Shown: piece after piece, positions 8,573 through 18,242 of the stretch
Layout of the letters: the number at the start of each line of letters is the position of its first letter
Position numbering within the stretch: the stretch's first letter is position 1
Assembly: GCA_013368325.1 (NCBI GenBank)
Contig: JAACJK010000034.1
Coordinates: 1 to 22,179, forward strand
DNA length: 22,179 nt
Reading direction: 5' to 3'
From: Ephemerocybe angulata
Lineage: Eukaryota > Basidiomycota > Agaricomycetes > Agaricales > Psathyrellaceae
Notes under the pieces: model-generated
The model's database searches: none
Told to the model about the DNA's origin: nothing
The model's input: only the letters and a program-made list of their open reading frames with translations
Translations under genes and position numbers: made by a program

Positions 8573-9799
8573 ATGGCAGACTTCAGCTTTCTACCCACTT
8601 TGACCACGTCCGACGTTGATAGAGCCGCCCAAGTCAGTGCTAGACGTCGAAACCCTTCGAAACGAGCTTGAACTCCTCGACAGTTGATCCAACTTGGATA
8701 TGGGCCCTCGACATCGACCACGACGCCCGAGGACCTCAAGAGGCTGCAGCAGGAGCTGTTTGAGATGCAGCGGCGGCCGGAGGCATGGGGGCTGGTCATT
8801 CCTCTGCTCAACCATGAAGACCCGAATGTGCAGTTCTTTGGTGCGCATACTGCTCAGGTGAAGGTGGCTCGGGATTGGTGAGTGGCGTCGATGAGATGTG
8901 AATTTCGTCTGATTTTGTTTAGGGATGCATTCCCTCGAGAAAACGCAGAGCAGCTGCGGGACCTCCTTGTGCAGCTGACGGCACACTCTATCGCTATTGG
9001 GCGGGGCAACTTTATATTGAGGAAGCTGTTTGTTGCGGTGAGTAAAGCCTCGGACAGTACGAAAGGACTCTAAACGTTCGCTAGATAGCATCGCTGGCGA
9101 TTAAACTCGTTCCTGGACATCCTTCACGATGGCCGGGGTGGATCCTATCCTGTGTCCAAGCATTTTCAGAGCAAGGCGGATCGGCGGAGCGAATACACCA
9201 GTTCCTAGTCATTGTGGCAGAAGAGGTCGGAACTGCAGATTTACTGGGTGCAAGCAAGTGAGTAATAGCTAGTACTCAACGACGAGCGCTAATGTCGTGT
9301 ACAGGGTACAGATGCAGCAAAGTCTGAGAGACGCGATCCCCCTGGTCGTGCAAGCGATCACCTCTTCTGTCAACCGTTCCGTCTCGATATCTCAGTTCCA
9401 GTCCGCCCTCCTTACGCTTCAAGCATGGATGACCATCTTTCCTTCAAGGTCCGCCGCTTCTAGCTTTGGAGAAAGTGTGCTAATCCTCGATTTAGTGACC
9501 TCCTTCCGTTCATACCCATCCTTATCGGCCTGCTGGACCCGTCAGACGACAACGAAGCGATCTTCATCGCAGCATCCGACACTCTGCAAGAGATCCTTTC
9601 GAAATCCCCGCTTTCGGACGGAGCGGCGACAAAGACCCTCACTGAACCGCTGCTCGTCTGGCTCGACTCCGTCGGGAGCTCCATCATCGCCCAGACGCTC
9701 GACGTAAACGAGGTGTCCCACTCGCTATGCAAACTGCTTGTGGCACTCGGCCCTGTACATCGCCGCCAACATCTCTTCTTCAATGCCGGGTGGCTGTGA
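8573..9799 (+). CDS. Truncated importin-13-type karyopherin, N-terminal part (unit A)
   Basis: Exons are 8573-8632, 8684-8877, 8923-9037, 9085-9257, 9305-9448 and 9496-9799; introns are 45-51 bases with GT-AG ends. The frame is fully open and gives 329 residues. Residues about 33-90 form the importin-beta N-terminal domain (RLQQELFEM, PLLNHEDPNVQFFGAHT), the RanGTP-binding end of karyopherins, followed by an exportin-1-like helical-repeat region (ILRKLFVA, HPSRWPGW). Residues 1 to about 295 match the full-length gene. The last part comes from the old exon scar: in frame through LLVAL, then shifted by an 11-base deletion to a 17-residue foreign tail and TGA at 9797. About two thirds of the family's length is missing, including the C-terminal repeats. 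If expressed it might bind Ran without normal cargo handling, or the RNA may be degraded. Confidence 0.8.
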
Positions 9800-10484
9800 C
9801 GCTGGGTTTGCACGAGCAACGACGGTCCTCCTCCCTCTCGTTTTCTGCCACTGATCGCGCCGGGTATCACCTCGACGGCCCTGAATTTCCTTTCCGAGGC
9901 ATTAACTTGCCAAATGGAGGCAAAAAAGTGAAAAAAAGTCGCAAGTTCCACTTCAAATCGTAGCGTGTAGGTGCGTAACTTCGGTATTTAGAGACCTGGT
10001 TATATTTTTGACCAAAACTATCTACTACATGTAGTGTTACGGCGGCTAGGGTCTATCTACGGCTATCTACAAGACGTGTGGCCCGGCGGAACATGACGGG
10101 GGTAGGCGGGGCGACGTGATGTGCTGGTGTAAACTGGTGGGTACGGCGATGGGTGAGGGCGGATGCAGGAGGGAGACGGGATACGTTCGGTGGCGATGAC
10201 GCGGCTGGGAGGGCAGGTCCAAAGCATGGCTGGGCGTACGAGACATGGCACTCACGCATGCGGCGCGATACGCGTGACGTGACGGGGATACTGGTGTGCT
10301 GGATATGCAAGGTGTAGGTTGGTGCGTAAGGCTGCCGGAGCACGGATGAGGGAGACGGGATACGTGGCCACAGTGGGGACCGACGTCGCTGTGTGGGTGT
10401 GTGCAGGGGGTGGGTAGGTGGCGAGTGATGGCGTGGTGGACGTCCAGCGAGACGGGATGCAGTCTGGAACAGTTGACCACCCAC
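9800..10484. other. Spacer after truncated importin (unit B copy of 127-812)
   Basis: Same content as in unit A: CTATCTAC cluster, 12-bp palindrome and G-rich imperfect repeats, with no supported gene. It differs from unit A by single-base length changes such as TTTT for TTT near 9842 and GG for G near 10190. These alter which short frames are open and show that those frames are not conserved. Confidence 0.45.
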
Positions 10485-10492
10485 TATATATA
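10485..10492 (+). promoter_or_regulatory. TATA box candidate (unit B)
   Basis: TATATATA followed by CCCC, identical to the element at 813. The tandem ACGCGT palindrome follows at 10542-10557. Confidence 0.45.
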
Positions 10493-10775
10493 CCCCTCGG
10501 AGCCAAGTCCCGTGAGCCGAGCTTGTTGATTTGCATTCAACAGACGCGTACGCGTCTTGACTACTCGGTTGCTTGCGGAGCCTCACTTTCCGAAGGCCGT
10601 GCATTAGCGTAATTATTGCAGTCAATTTGGCGTAGGTTGTTCCACCACCCGCCGTGTGCCGTTAGCGTGATGATCGCGCCTACGGTGCCCAGTCCGCTGC
10701 CTTCGCTTCGCCCTACCTCGTCTCCTTCTGGTGCGTCTACCTCCACTTCTTTCGCTATTGCCCTTGGCTCTCTTT

Positions 10776-10822
10776 AACATGTTCTGCTCATTTCAAGCCA
10801 GTTGAAATGAGCAGAACATGTT
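10776..10822. repeat. Perfect hairpin, 21-bp arms (unit B)
   Basis: Identical copy of the 1104-1150 hairpin: both arms and the GCCAG loop are preserved. Confidence 0.85.
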
Positions 10823-11509
10823 GAGCAGTGTCAGGGACGTCCCGTCTTGTTATCCCCGGATTATATATTGCATTTGACCCTGACTCCTAGCTCCGGTTTC
10901 CACTTGAGAGACATTGGTGCCGTATATCGCTTCAATTCCAAGGACTTTACTCACATCTTACCTCTTAGATAATAGATTCAGTCTTATACTAGTAGACAGA
11001 AGGGCATTGCGATGGCCCAAGGCGAAGGCATGAGGTGGATACGCCCCTTTCTAGTAAAAAACCTTTCGTCTATCCTCCATTCTTGAGACGCTGGACCCTG
11101 TACGTAGCGTACGTGAATATACATTATTTAGACGACCCTGAATGTATGAACCGTTTCGCCGGATGCCATTATTGCGTGAAGGTGCCTTAGACTCATTTTG
11201 GCTGGACCTCCGGTCAGGGACCAGGCTTCTTTCTTCCTCGCTTCGACACGTTCCCTCGGCACCTCTCTGATTCTCGTTTCATGCTTTCTTTCTTCCATAC
11301 CCTCGCCCCTCGCTTCTATGTTTCCCCAGCAATATCGCCCTTTCCACCCCGTCACCCATTGCCTGACGCTGGAGTCAGCGTCGAATGGCCAAACGGTTTG
11401 TCTGCTCTCGCTCCGTATATCTCCTGCCAACGGTTCGTCTCGACTCTCCCCTTTGCCGTTTATTCGCAGCTGACAGTCACTCGGAATTCCGTGCAGACCA
11501 ATTTCCAGT
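10823..11509. other. Spacer between hairpin and array R1 (unit B)
   Basis: Counterpart of 1151-1837, with no visible difference that changes interpretation. No supported gene. Confidence 0.4.
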
Positions 11510-13039
11510 TGCCACTCGCCGGGCGAAAATCCAGATATACTTCGCTATGCGCAAGGCCCACAGCGTCAAGATGGTGCGCTCCCTTCACCTCTACCCCCCA
11601 TCTGTTCCCGTAGGCAAGCATTTTCGCTCGAGTACGGCCCATCCACCGCTAACATACTCTAGCGCTCTCGCGGGAAATCGATCTGTTGCGTTTCGCGACG
11701 GCTAGTCGCAGTTCCCGTTCCCGGAAGATGATACATACATACTTCGCCACACAAAGACCATTCTAGGGCCACGGTTCGTCTACCGTCCATTTTTTGCATG
11801 CCATCTAGCTGACGGCTATTCAGACACTCGCGCAGAGGTCCAGACGCCGCTCGCAGGACGAAAATCCATATATACTTCACTATGCGCAACAACCGTCCGT
11901 TCACACCTTCAAGACCACCCCTCTCCCTCGTCGTAACCGTTCGTCGCAAAGGTACGTTACATTGTGTCACTGGCACCATTTATTCAGCACTGACAGACTA
12001 CAGCATTCTCTCGCGCAACTCTCGCGGGAAATCGATCCGTCGTGTTTTCGCGATGCTTCTTCAAGTCCCGAAACAGCCACGGCACCCAGTGATCTAGCCC
12101 ACCGACGTCTCTGGCCACCTCTCGACGACCTCGCCGCTCACGGGAAATCAATACGTCGTGTGTTTGCCGTCCAGGCTCTCAAGACTGCGGTACGTATACA
12201 GTGATGTCGGCGTCTGGGTATGGCTAACATCGGATCTCTTCTAGCTCGCCGGAAATCGATCCGTGGCGTCTTTGACATCCGAGGTGAGCCCATCACACTG
12301 TCGAAGATATTCAGTGACCTAACTTAGCGGGTCGACAGGGAGCACGCGCGCCGTCATCGCGACAACTTTCACCTCACGACCGGGGATCCACACAAGTGCC
12401 TTAATCGATGGCCGTCTTCCTACTTCCGTACGTTCAACCTGAACCATGTCCATCCCACGCTCGCTCGCTAACCATCTCGTATTCGCCTTGCCTCTACTCT
12501 CGCCGGATTTATTTCTATCGTGTTATTGCCGTACGTTTAATTCATCATCTTTGACCCCACTCACGCTCGCTAATCATCTCGCATGCATGCTTACAGCCTC
12601 GTCTCTCGCCGGAATCATTTCTATAGCGTAATCGCTGGTCGCTTACCTTTTGGTGAATGTACGTACCGTTATGCTACTCGAGTATTTGCTGACTACCTTC
12701 AATTGCAGACCAGCCTTTCCCCGAAATCATTTCTATCACGCCCCGCCGTCCGTTGCCATAGCCAACCCCTCAAATCGTAAGCATTCCTATTCGCCTATCA
12801 CCCACCTCGTTTTCTAACCCCCTTCTATTGGCAGAACAGAGCAGGAGTCAATTTTGCGTGCGCCGTAAACAGTGAATATCGCCGTAAGTGTTCGCCATCA
12901 TTTGTCCCGTCGCACATGCTCACCCAGTCCCTCGCAGCCCCAAGCGCCGGAGGCAGTCTGCACAGAGACGCAAATTCTGCTGTACGTACGCTGGCTACTT
13001 ATTTTGAGGCCGGCTCTGACATATCGCCTTCATTACAAG
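11510..13039 (+). repeat. Array R1 of LAG[N/R][R/K]S exon/intron modules (unit B)
   Basis: Counterpart of 1838-3362 with the same modules and introns. The most informative difference lies at the acceptor of the intron corresponding to 2612-2661. Here the sequence reads TTAGCGGGTCGACAGGG instead of TTAGCGACAGGG, a 5-base difference that leaves the CAG acceptor intact. Four substitutions occur within the next 450 bases, making this the most divergent part of the two units. Confidence 0.6.
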
Positions 13040-14579
13040 GTAGACGCGCACGGCTAGGGAGCTTAGCCGAGCTCGCGCGGCATTGGCGCGGCGCGCCGGC
13101 TTTGAGGTTCTTTCGCGTTCCTACTTAGAATAGAGTAGTTTAGCTTAGAGTAAGGATACGAGATGTGTCGGCATTACCATGCGTCCATCTTGCCACGGTA
13201 TCCGGAGTTTTCGGGACCTGTTCGGGGCCCTGACATCATTTCGCTCACGGGCGCTTATTTTGCAATGTGATTTGTTTCTTACTTTGAGATCGATTTGAGG
13301 CCTCCGACTTATCCTAGGAATGGCGGTATTTTACCTGCGTAATACCTTTGAAATGTGTAGACATATTTGAGGTCTTTTGTGCGAAGATTGGGCTCGGGAT
13401 AGTGAAATCTTTTCTCAGTGGCAAGGCTTGAAGCGCCCAGCGCGACAGGGCCGAAATGGAGTTGCGCTGGACTGTGTCTTTCGTTTCCGCATGAAGTCAA
13501 ACTCAAATAAGTACATTTATTAGTGCTACTGTAATTAATAAACCCTGAACTAGTGGGAAACGAGCTTTGTGATTGGGAAACCGGGGGTCTAATTGGAAAG
13601 AAATTCAAACGACTTTTGGACTATAAACGACGACTCTAAGTCCAAACGGCGGCAGCGCATCCCTAATTATGTATCTATCGCAGACAGTAGTAGTATAAGT
13701 GTTAGTATGTGCCTCTCAGTTCGACCAAGCGTCCATGTCCAACGAGATCGCAGCGTCGAAGATATCAGATGCGCGGCATACGCACACCTCCTCCCCGTCC
13801 GATTCATCTCATTTCACCCAATCTAAACGACTCCATTCAAGTGCCCAGACTCTTACGACACATCAGTACCGACGTCACCCACGTAAGCGGGTATCCATCT
13901 GCCAGAAAAAAACTCACAGAAACAAATTGCTCGAGCGGATACTTGCGTCGGAAGCTCGGTTGCCGCACGCTCGTAAAACGACGTTTGCGTTATTGTGGGT
14001 GTTCTTCTTAATGCTAAATATACTCATGGGTACCCCTGAGAGCTCTACTGTGGTGCCAAGTGCATCGATGTGGTCTTGGGACGGCGAAGTCGTGCGATGT
14101 GTGAGGGAATGCGTTGGGCGCTTAAAACGGCGCAGAGAAAGCGCGCAGAATGCCATGCAATATAGGCAGTAATTACACACATAGTAGGTACGCATCTCTT
14201 CACTCTAGTTCCATTAGTATACACCGAGCATCCTCGAGGATCCCACACCCAAATCCCCAACCCAAACCGACCCATCCGCACCATCCCCTCCTCGCCCCAC
14301 TCGCCCCAAAACACGCCATTCAAACGCGCTCTCCCAGGAGAACCCTGGCTTGGCACGTCAGCACAGCCCATCAGACAATTGATATGTACGTACCAACTCC
14401 ACTCAGCGCCCGAAACTCTGCTCGGAAGCACGGAGCGAATGCAGGGAGACGGGGAGATGCACGTAAAGCGCGATACGAGCGAGTGAAAGACTTTGCGCAA
14501 ACGGGGGTTGGGGGAGTCGCCGGGTGCCTAGGGTAGGGTGTGACCGGGGCTGGTCGGGTCAAATGGATGGGGACGAATG
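13040..14579. other. Gene-poor stretch between arrays R1 and R2 (unit B)
   Basis: Counterpart of 3363-4903, including the 157-codon open frame (13699-14172) and the AATAAA near 13537. One T is lost in the TTTT run near 13139. No family is recognised. Confidence 0.4.
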
Positions 14580-14585
14580 TATAAA
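14580..14585 (+). promoter_or_regulatory. TATA box upstream of spliced region (unit B)
   Basis: TATAAA with the downstream pyrimidine tract, identical to 4904-4909 and its surroundings. Confidence 0.5.
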
Positions 14586-14691
14586 GGATGGGTGGGATTC
14601 GAGAGGATTGGCATCATCCCCCCACATTCCCTTTCTTCCCTACCTCACCTACCTTTCCCTCTACTGTCCCTCTCTATTCTCACTCTTCATA

Positions 14692-15175
14692 GTATTGCTG
14701 TGCTCCCCTGGCTGTCGTCGTCGCCATCGCCGTCAGTGGACTCTGGTATGCCGGGTTTCTTTCTCTCGAGTGCGATGTCGTTTGCTCAATTATCATTAGC
14801 GCCGGCACCACGAGCCTCTCGATTTGCCTAGCCAGTGAGCTCACGGCTCTTCACTGGCAGTCAGTCATCCAAACGTTGCAAAGGTGTGTTCGATAACTTA
14901 TTCTTTACGTGCACTGGTGCTCACAACTCGTTTCCTCATTTGTAGTCGCGGTAATTGCGTGTTAGACCCACCGCGCCTTGCGAACATCTCAGAACTATAA
15001 AGCGACGTAAGTACACACTCAGTCATACATCGGTCGAGCTACTCATCTCATTCACGCGCAGTGAATATCTTTGCGAACAAACCAATTTATTAAAGTCCGT
15101 ATGTATGAACAACACGCCGAGGTAAGCGCCGGCTCATCCCCCTACAACACAGTTCACTAACGATTTGACCCATAG
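14692..15175 (+). other. Putative spliced leader or non-coding transcript (unit B)
   Basis: Counterpart of 5016-5499, with introns at 14884-14945, 15007-15061 and 15122-15175. All donor, branch and acceptor bases are preserved. Confidence 0.4.
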
Positions 15176-15847
15176 GGTCCTACCGACCAGCACCCCGACC
15201 CGTTGTTCTGCCCAAACCACCGTATCACTGGCCGTCGCCGTCGCCGTACACGTTCACCGAGCCGCCGCCCGTGAGGTTCAAACAACCGACTTTTGCGCGA
15301 AAGGCTGAACGAATGAAAACGGTCAGTCCACATCTTCAAGAAGTTGATCTTTTACTGACCATTTTTAACAGCCTACATAGCCCCGTCGTCGTCTCGCGTG
15401 ACGACCCCCGCCCTCTATTCCACCAAGCTCGCCACTCAGCGTCACTGTCGTCGCCGTATACGTCCAGCGCGACGCCGCTCGTGAGGTCCAAACCGCCGAG
15501 TTGTGCGCAAAAGGCTGGGTAAATGAAAACGGTCAGTCCACGTCGTCAAAGTCTGGACCTTTTCACTAACCATCTTTAACTTCACATAGCCCCGTCGTCC
15601 TCGCACACTTTGCACTGACGATTTGTGACCCATACAGGCCCAACACCCGCGCCATTGCCCTCCGTTCCACCAGGCCCGACACGATCGCACCCTTCGCCGT
15701 CACTGTTGTCGCCGTCCGACTCGTCCAGCGCGCCGGCGCTCGTGAGGATCAACCGTCCAGGTCGTGCACGAAAAGCTGAACGATTAAAAAGAGTCAGTTC
15801 ACGTCGTCATAGTGACACTCATTTATACTGACCACATCTAATCGCAG
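15176..15847 (+). repeat. Array R2, three exon/intron modules (unit B)
   Basis: Counterpart of 5500-6171. Three visible substitutions fall in exon parts (near 15196, 15230 and 15698). TGA in modules 1 and 3 and TGG in module 2 are the same as in unit A, so the stops are not random read errors. Confidence 0.6.
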
Positions 15848-17559
15848 CTCGCCCGCACCACAACCCAACCGTCCGCTCGCTTCACGGCCCAGAGGCCGTA
15901 CAATCCAGGCCCGAATGGCATTCGTCTCATGGGTGGCAGGCCCTGTCGTTGCCCGTCGTCTTCGTTCCCTGCGACGGCGGTGTACATACCCCTCGCATCG
16001 TCCTCGCAGACATCGGCACTGCATCCACAGTGCCGAATACATCGGTTTCGGATGTCGCTGGGTTTGCTTTCGTGAGCCTGGGTGATGATGTAAGTGTGCC
16101 GTCGACCTACGAGCCCCGATTACTCACCTCTGAGCTCCCAGATAACCAACTTGCGCCCATTCGATTGAGACTTGCCCTTCGTCGGCTGGCCAGTTCGTCA
16201 TCGGTACCAGGATGGCGGGATTGCGCGCGCGCGCGAGCTTCTGTCTTCGGTGAGTGTGGTGCGTTGACTGTGGTGGATGTAGTGGCTGGCCGGCGTTCTG
16301 CGCCGTCGACGCGCCACAGCGGCGAAGGCTATCGTCGCACGTCGTCGAAGGGCACGAATGTCTTGAACTCGATTGTGACCGAATTTGCTTTTGTGCAGTG
16401 ATAAAGTAAGTTTACCCTCACTTTACGAGCGCGAGATTTACTGACCTTTTGAACCCATTTGACTAGTCCATCGTCGATCGCATGGTGGTGGGAAGTGCGC
16501 GGCGTTCTGCCCTCGGTGGTGTGGTTAACTGGCCGCCGTTCTGCGTCGTCGGCGCCTGTGGGCAGCTCTCGTCGCACGTCGAGCACGGCTTGCCGAAGCT
16601 TCTGGCACTACCATAGCCTTCGTTGCTGTGCCTGCGAACGTAAGTATCCCTCGCATCGATCTACAAGAAATTCTTGCTCACACATGCTGCTTGGAAGGCC
16701 CCGCATCCCGAATGCCGTGGTTTGGATTTCATGAGCCTGGTGATAATGTAAGTGTATCATCGACCCAGGAGTCCGTATTTTGCTTACCTTTGAGATCCCA
16801 GATATCTACCTTCTCGCGCAGTTGCCGTTCGTCGGCCGGCCAGTCGTTGTCGAAAGCATGGTGGGGCGAAAGGCTTGGGGTTCCGTTGTTGGTGAGTGTG
16901 ATTGTCGAGTGTCGTAGTTGTCGTACCAGTGCAAGTCGCGATGCTCATGCGAGAGTCGGACCGGCACTAGTGGGTTTGACCCCGCTCCTTCGTCGACCGG
17001 ATATCGTATTTTGGTGGTGGAAAGTGCGCGAGGGTGATCGTGGTTGACTGGCCGGCGTTCTGTGTCGTCGTTGCGCCCGAGCAGCGATTGGCGTTGGTCG
17101 TACGTCGAGCACGGCTTCCTGGACCTTCTGGACCTTCCGTAGCTTCCGTTGAGAACCTGTGGTGGTCGTATTGGCACAGGTGAGTATTTTTTCGCGTCGT
17201 TCTGCAAGTGAATTTGCTTACGCAGATATCGGAGGTCACAAAACCCTCGATCTCGACCGTGGCTGGAAGATACGGTAAGTGTATCGTCGATTTACGAGCA
17301 CACAGCATTTACTCACCTTGGATCTCACAGAAACGCTCTCATGCACATTCGACTGACGGCTTCCCGTCGTCAGACGGCCAGTTCTTGGTGGAGATCGCGA
17401 CGGGGCTGGAAATGGCGCGCGGGTGCTGTCGGAGGCGAGAGCGGCAGGCCGAATTCGCGAGGTGCTGCGAGGTGGGGGCTGCATGATTCAGTCTGTTAGG
17501 GAAACATAAGTAAGTGCATCCTCTATGCGCAAGAATAGTAGACTAACCTTGAATAGCAG
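15848..17559 (+). repeat. Array R3 with recurring intron type (unit B)
   Basis: Counterpart of 6172-7886. Three one-base losses occur: a T near 15980, a C in a C-run near 16115 and a G near 16518. The first breaks the 81-codon exon that is open in unit A. The second fuses exon and intron frames into a 150-codon open frame (15949-16401) that is probably accidental. Confidence 0.55.
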
Positions 17560-18126
17560 TGACCGCGCTCGTTCGTCGAGTGTCCGTCGTGCAAGGCTGT
17601 TCTGGGGGAATTCGGTTGACGATGGGTCTGCGAGCAACGCGATGATTTCGTAGCAGGGCGGCAGATTGTGATATGGTTCTCGTAGATGGGTCTGTGCTGT
17701 ACATCCGCCGAATGAGTTTGAGAGCGGGCTGGAGTTTTGGAGCTGTGCCCGGGGTGGCGATAAGACTGGGCAGGGGAGGTCGCTTGGGATGGCGTGTGAT
17801 GTAGATCTTGCAGTCGAAAGGGGGACGGGCGCACCATGCATGCGTCGAAGGGAGGCGGCGAGTGGCAGGGACTTGACGCGTCCGATCGTCGGATCGAGGG
17901 TTTGGTCGCAGGTGAGCGCCGAAAGGTGTGGAGAGGTCCTGAATCCCGAGAGGAGCGGGGCGAAACCGAGGTGGAGGGCGGAGAAAGGCGCGAAAGAGGG
18001 GGAGAAGAGGAAGCGTGGAACGACCTGCGCGCGAAAGCAGAGGCAAACACGGGTGCCTTGCCTGCGGGCTGGGGGAAGACGATGGAATGAAGCGTCGCCC
18101 CATGCCAGCCGCTCGCATCTTCTGTG
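17560..18126. other. Upstream region of the full-length importin gene; no gene called
   Basis: Counterpart of 7887-8456, with three one-base losses in homopolymers (near 17736, 17819 and 18018). These rearrange the long antisense open frames, supporting the view that they are not genes. Confidence 0.4.
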
Positions 18127-18170
18127 CCAATCCTGGGCGCTTGTAGGTGATGTGACTGTGGGAATATATT
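18127..18170 (+). promoter_or_regulatory. Importin promoter: CCAAT and AATATATT boxes (unit B)
   Basis: CCAAT at 18127-18131 and AATATATT at 18163-18170, 73 bases before the ATG at 18243. Identical to the promoter of the truncated copy, so both copies could be transcribed alike. Confidence 0.5.
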
Positions 18171-18242
18171 ACCGAATCCGAGACGCGCGAGCTCGACGTC
18201 AAAGACAGCGACGAGATCTTGTCACCACCGTCATCGCCAGCC

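Larger units (their letters stand above)
1..9670. repeat. Tandem duplication unit A (about 9.67 kb)
   Basis: This is the first of two direct copies. Position 1 matches 9671 and the match continues through the unit. The offset drifts between 9667 and 9677 because of small indels. The unit contains an importin exon scar, a long spacer with three exon/intron module arrays, and the 5' half of an importin-13-type gene. Differences from unit B are about a dozen one-base homopolymer changes, a comparable number of substitutions and one 5-base indel near 2657. The left edge coincides with the window start, so the unit or further copies may extend upstream. Confidence 0.97.

Noticed and set aside
7870..8811. 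Long minus-strand open frame (313 codons; 370 codons at 17543-18655 in unit B)
   Set aside because: It is antisense to importin exons 1-2, is Ser/Pro/Arg-rich from a purine-rich sense strand, and its frame composition changes between units through single-base indels. No family resemblance.
15949..16401. 150-codon open frame in unit B array R3
   Set aside because: It is open only because one C is missing from a run near 16115, which makes it read through an intron-like segment. In unit A the frame is interrupted.
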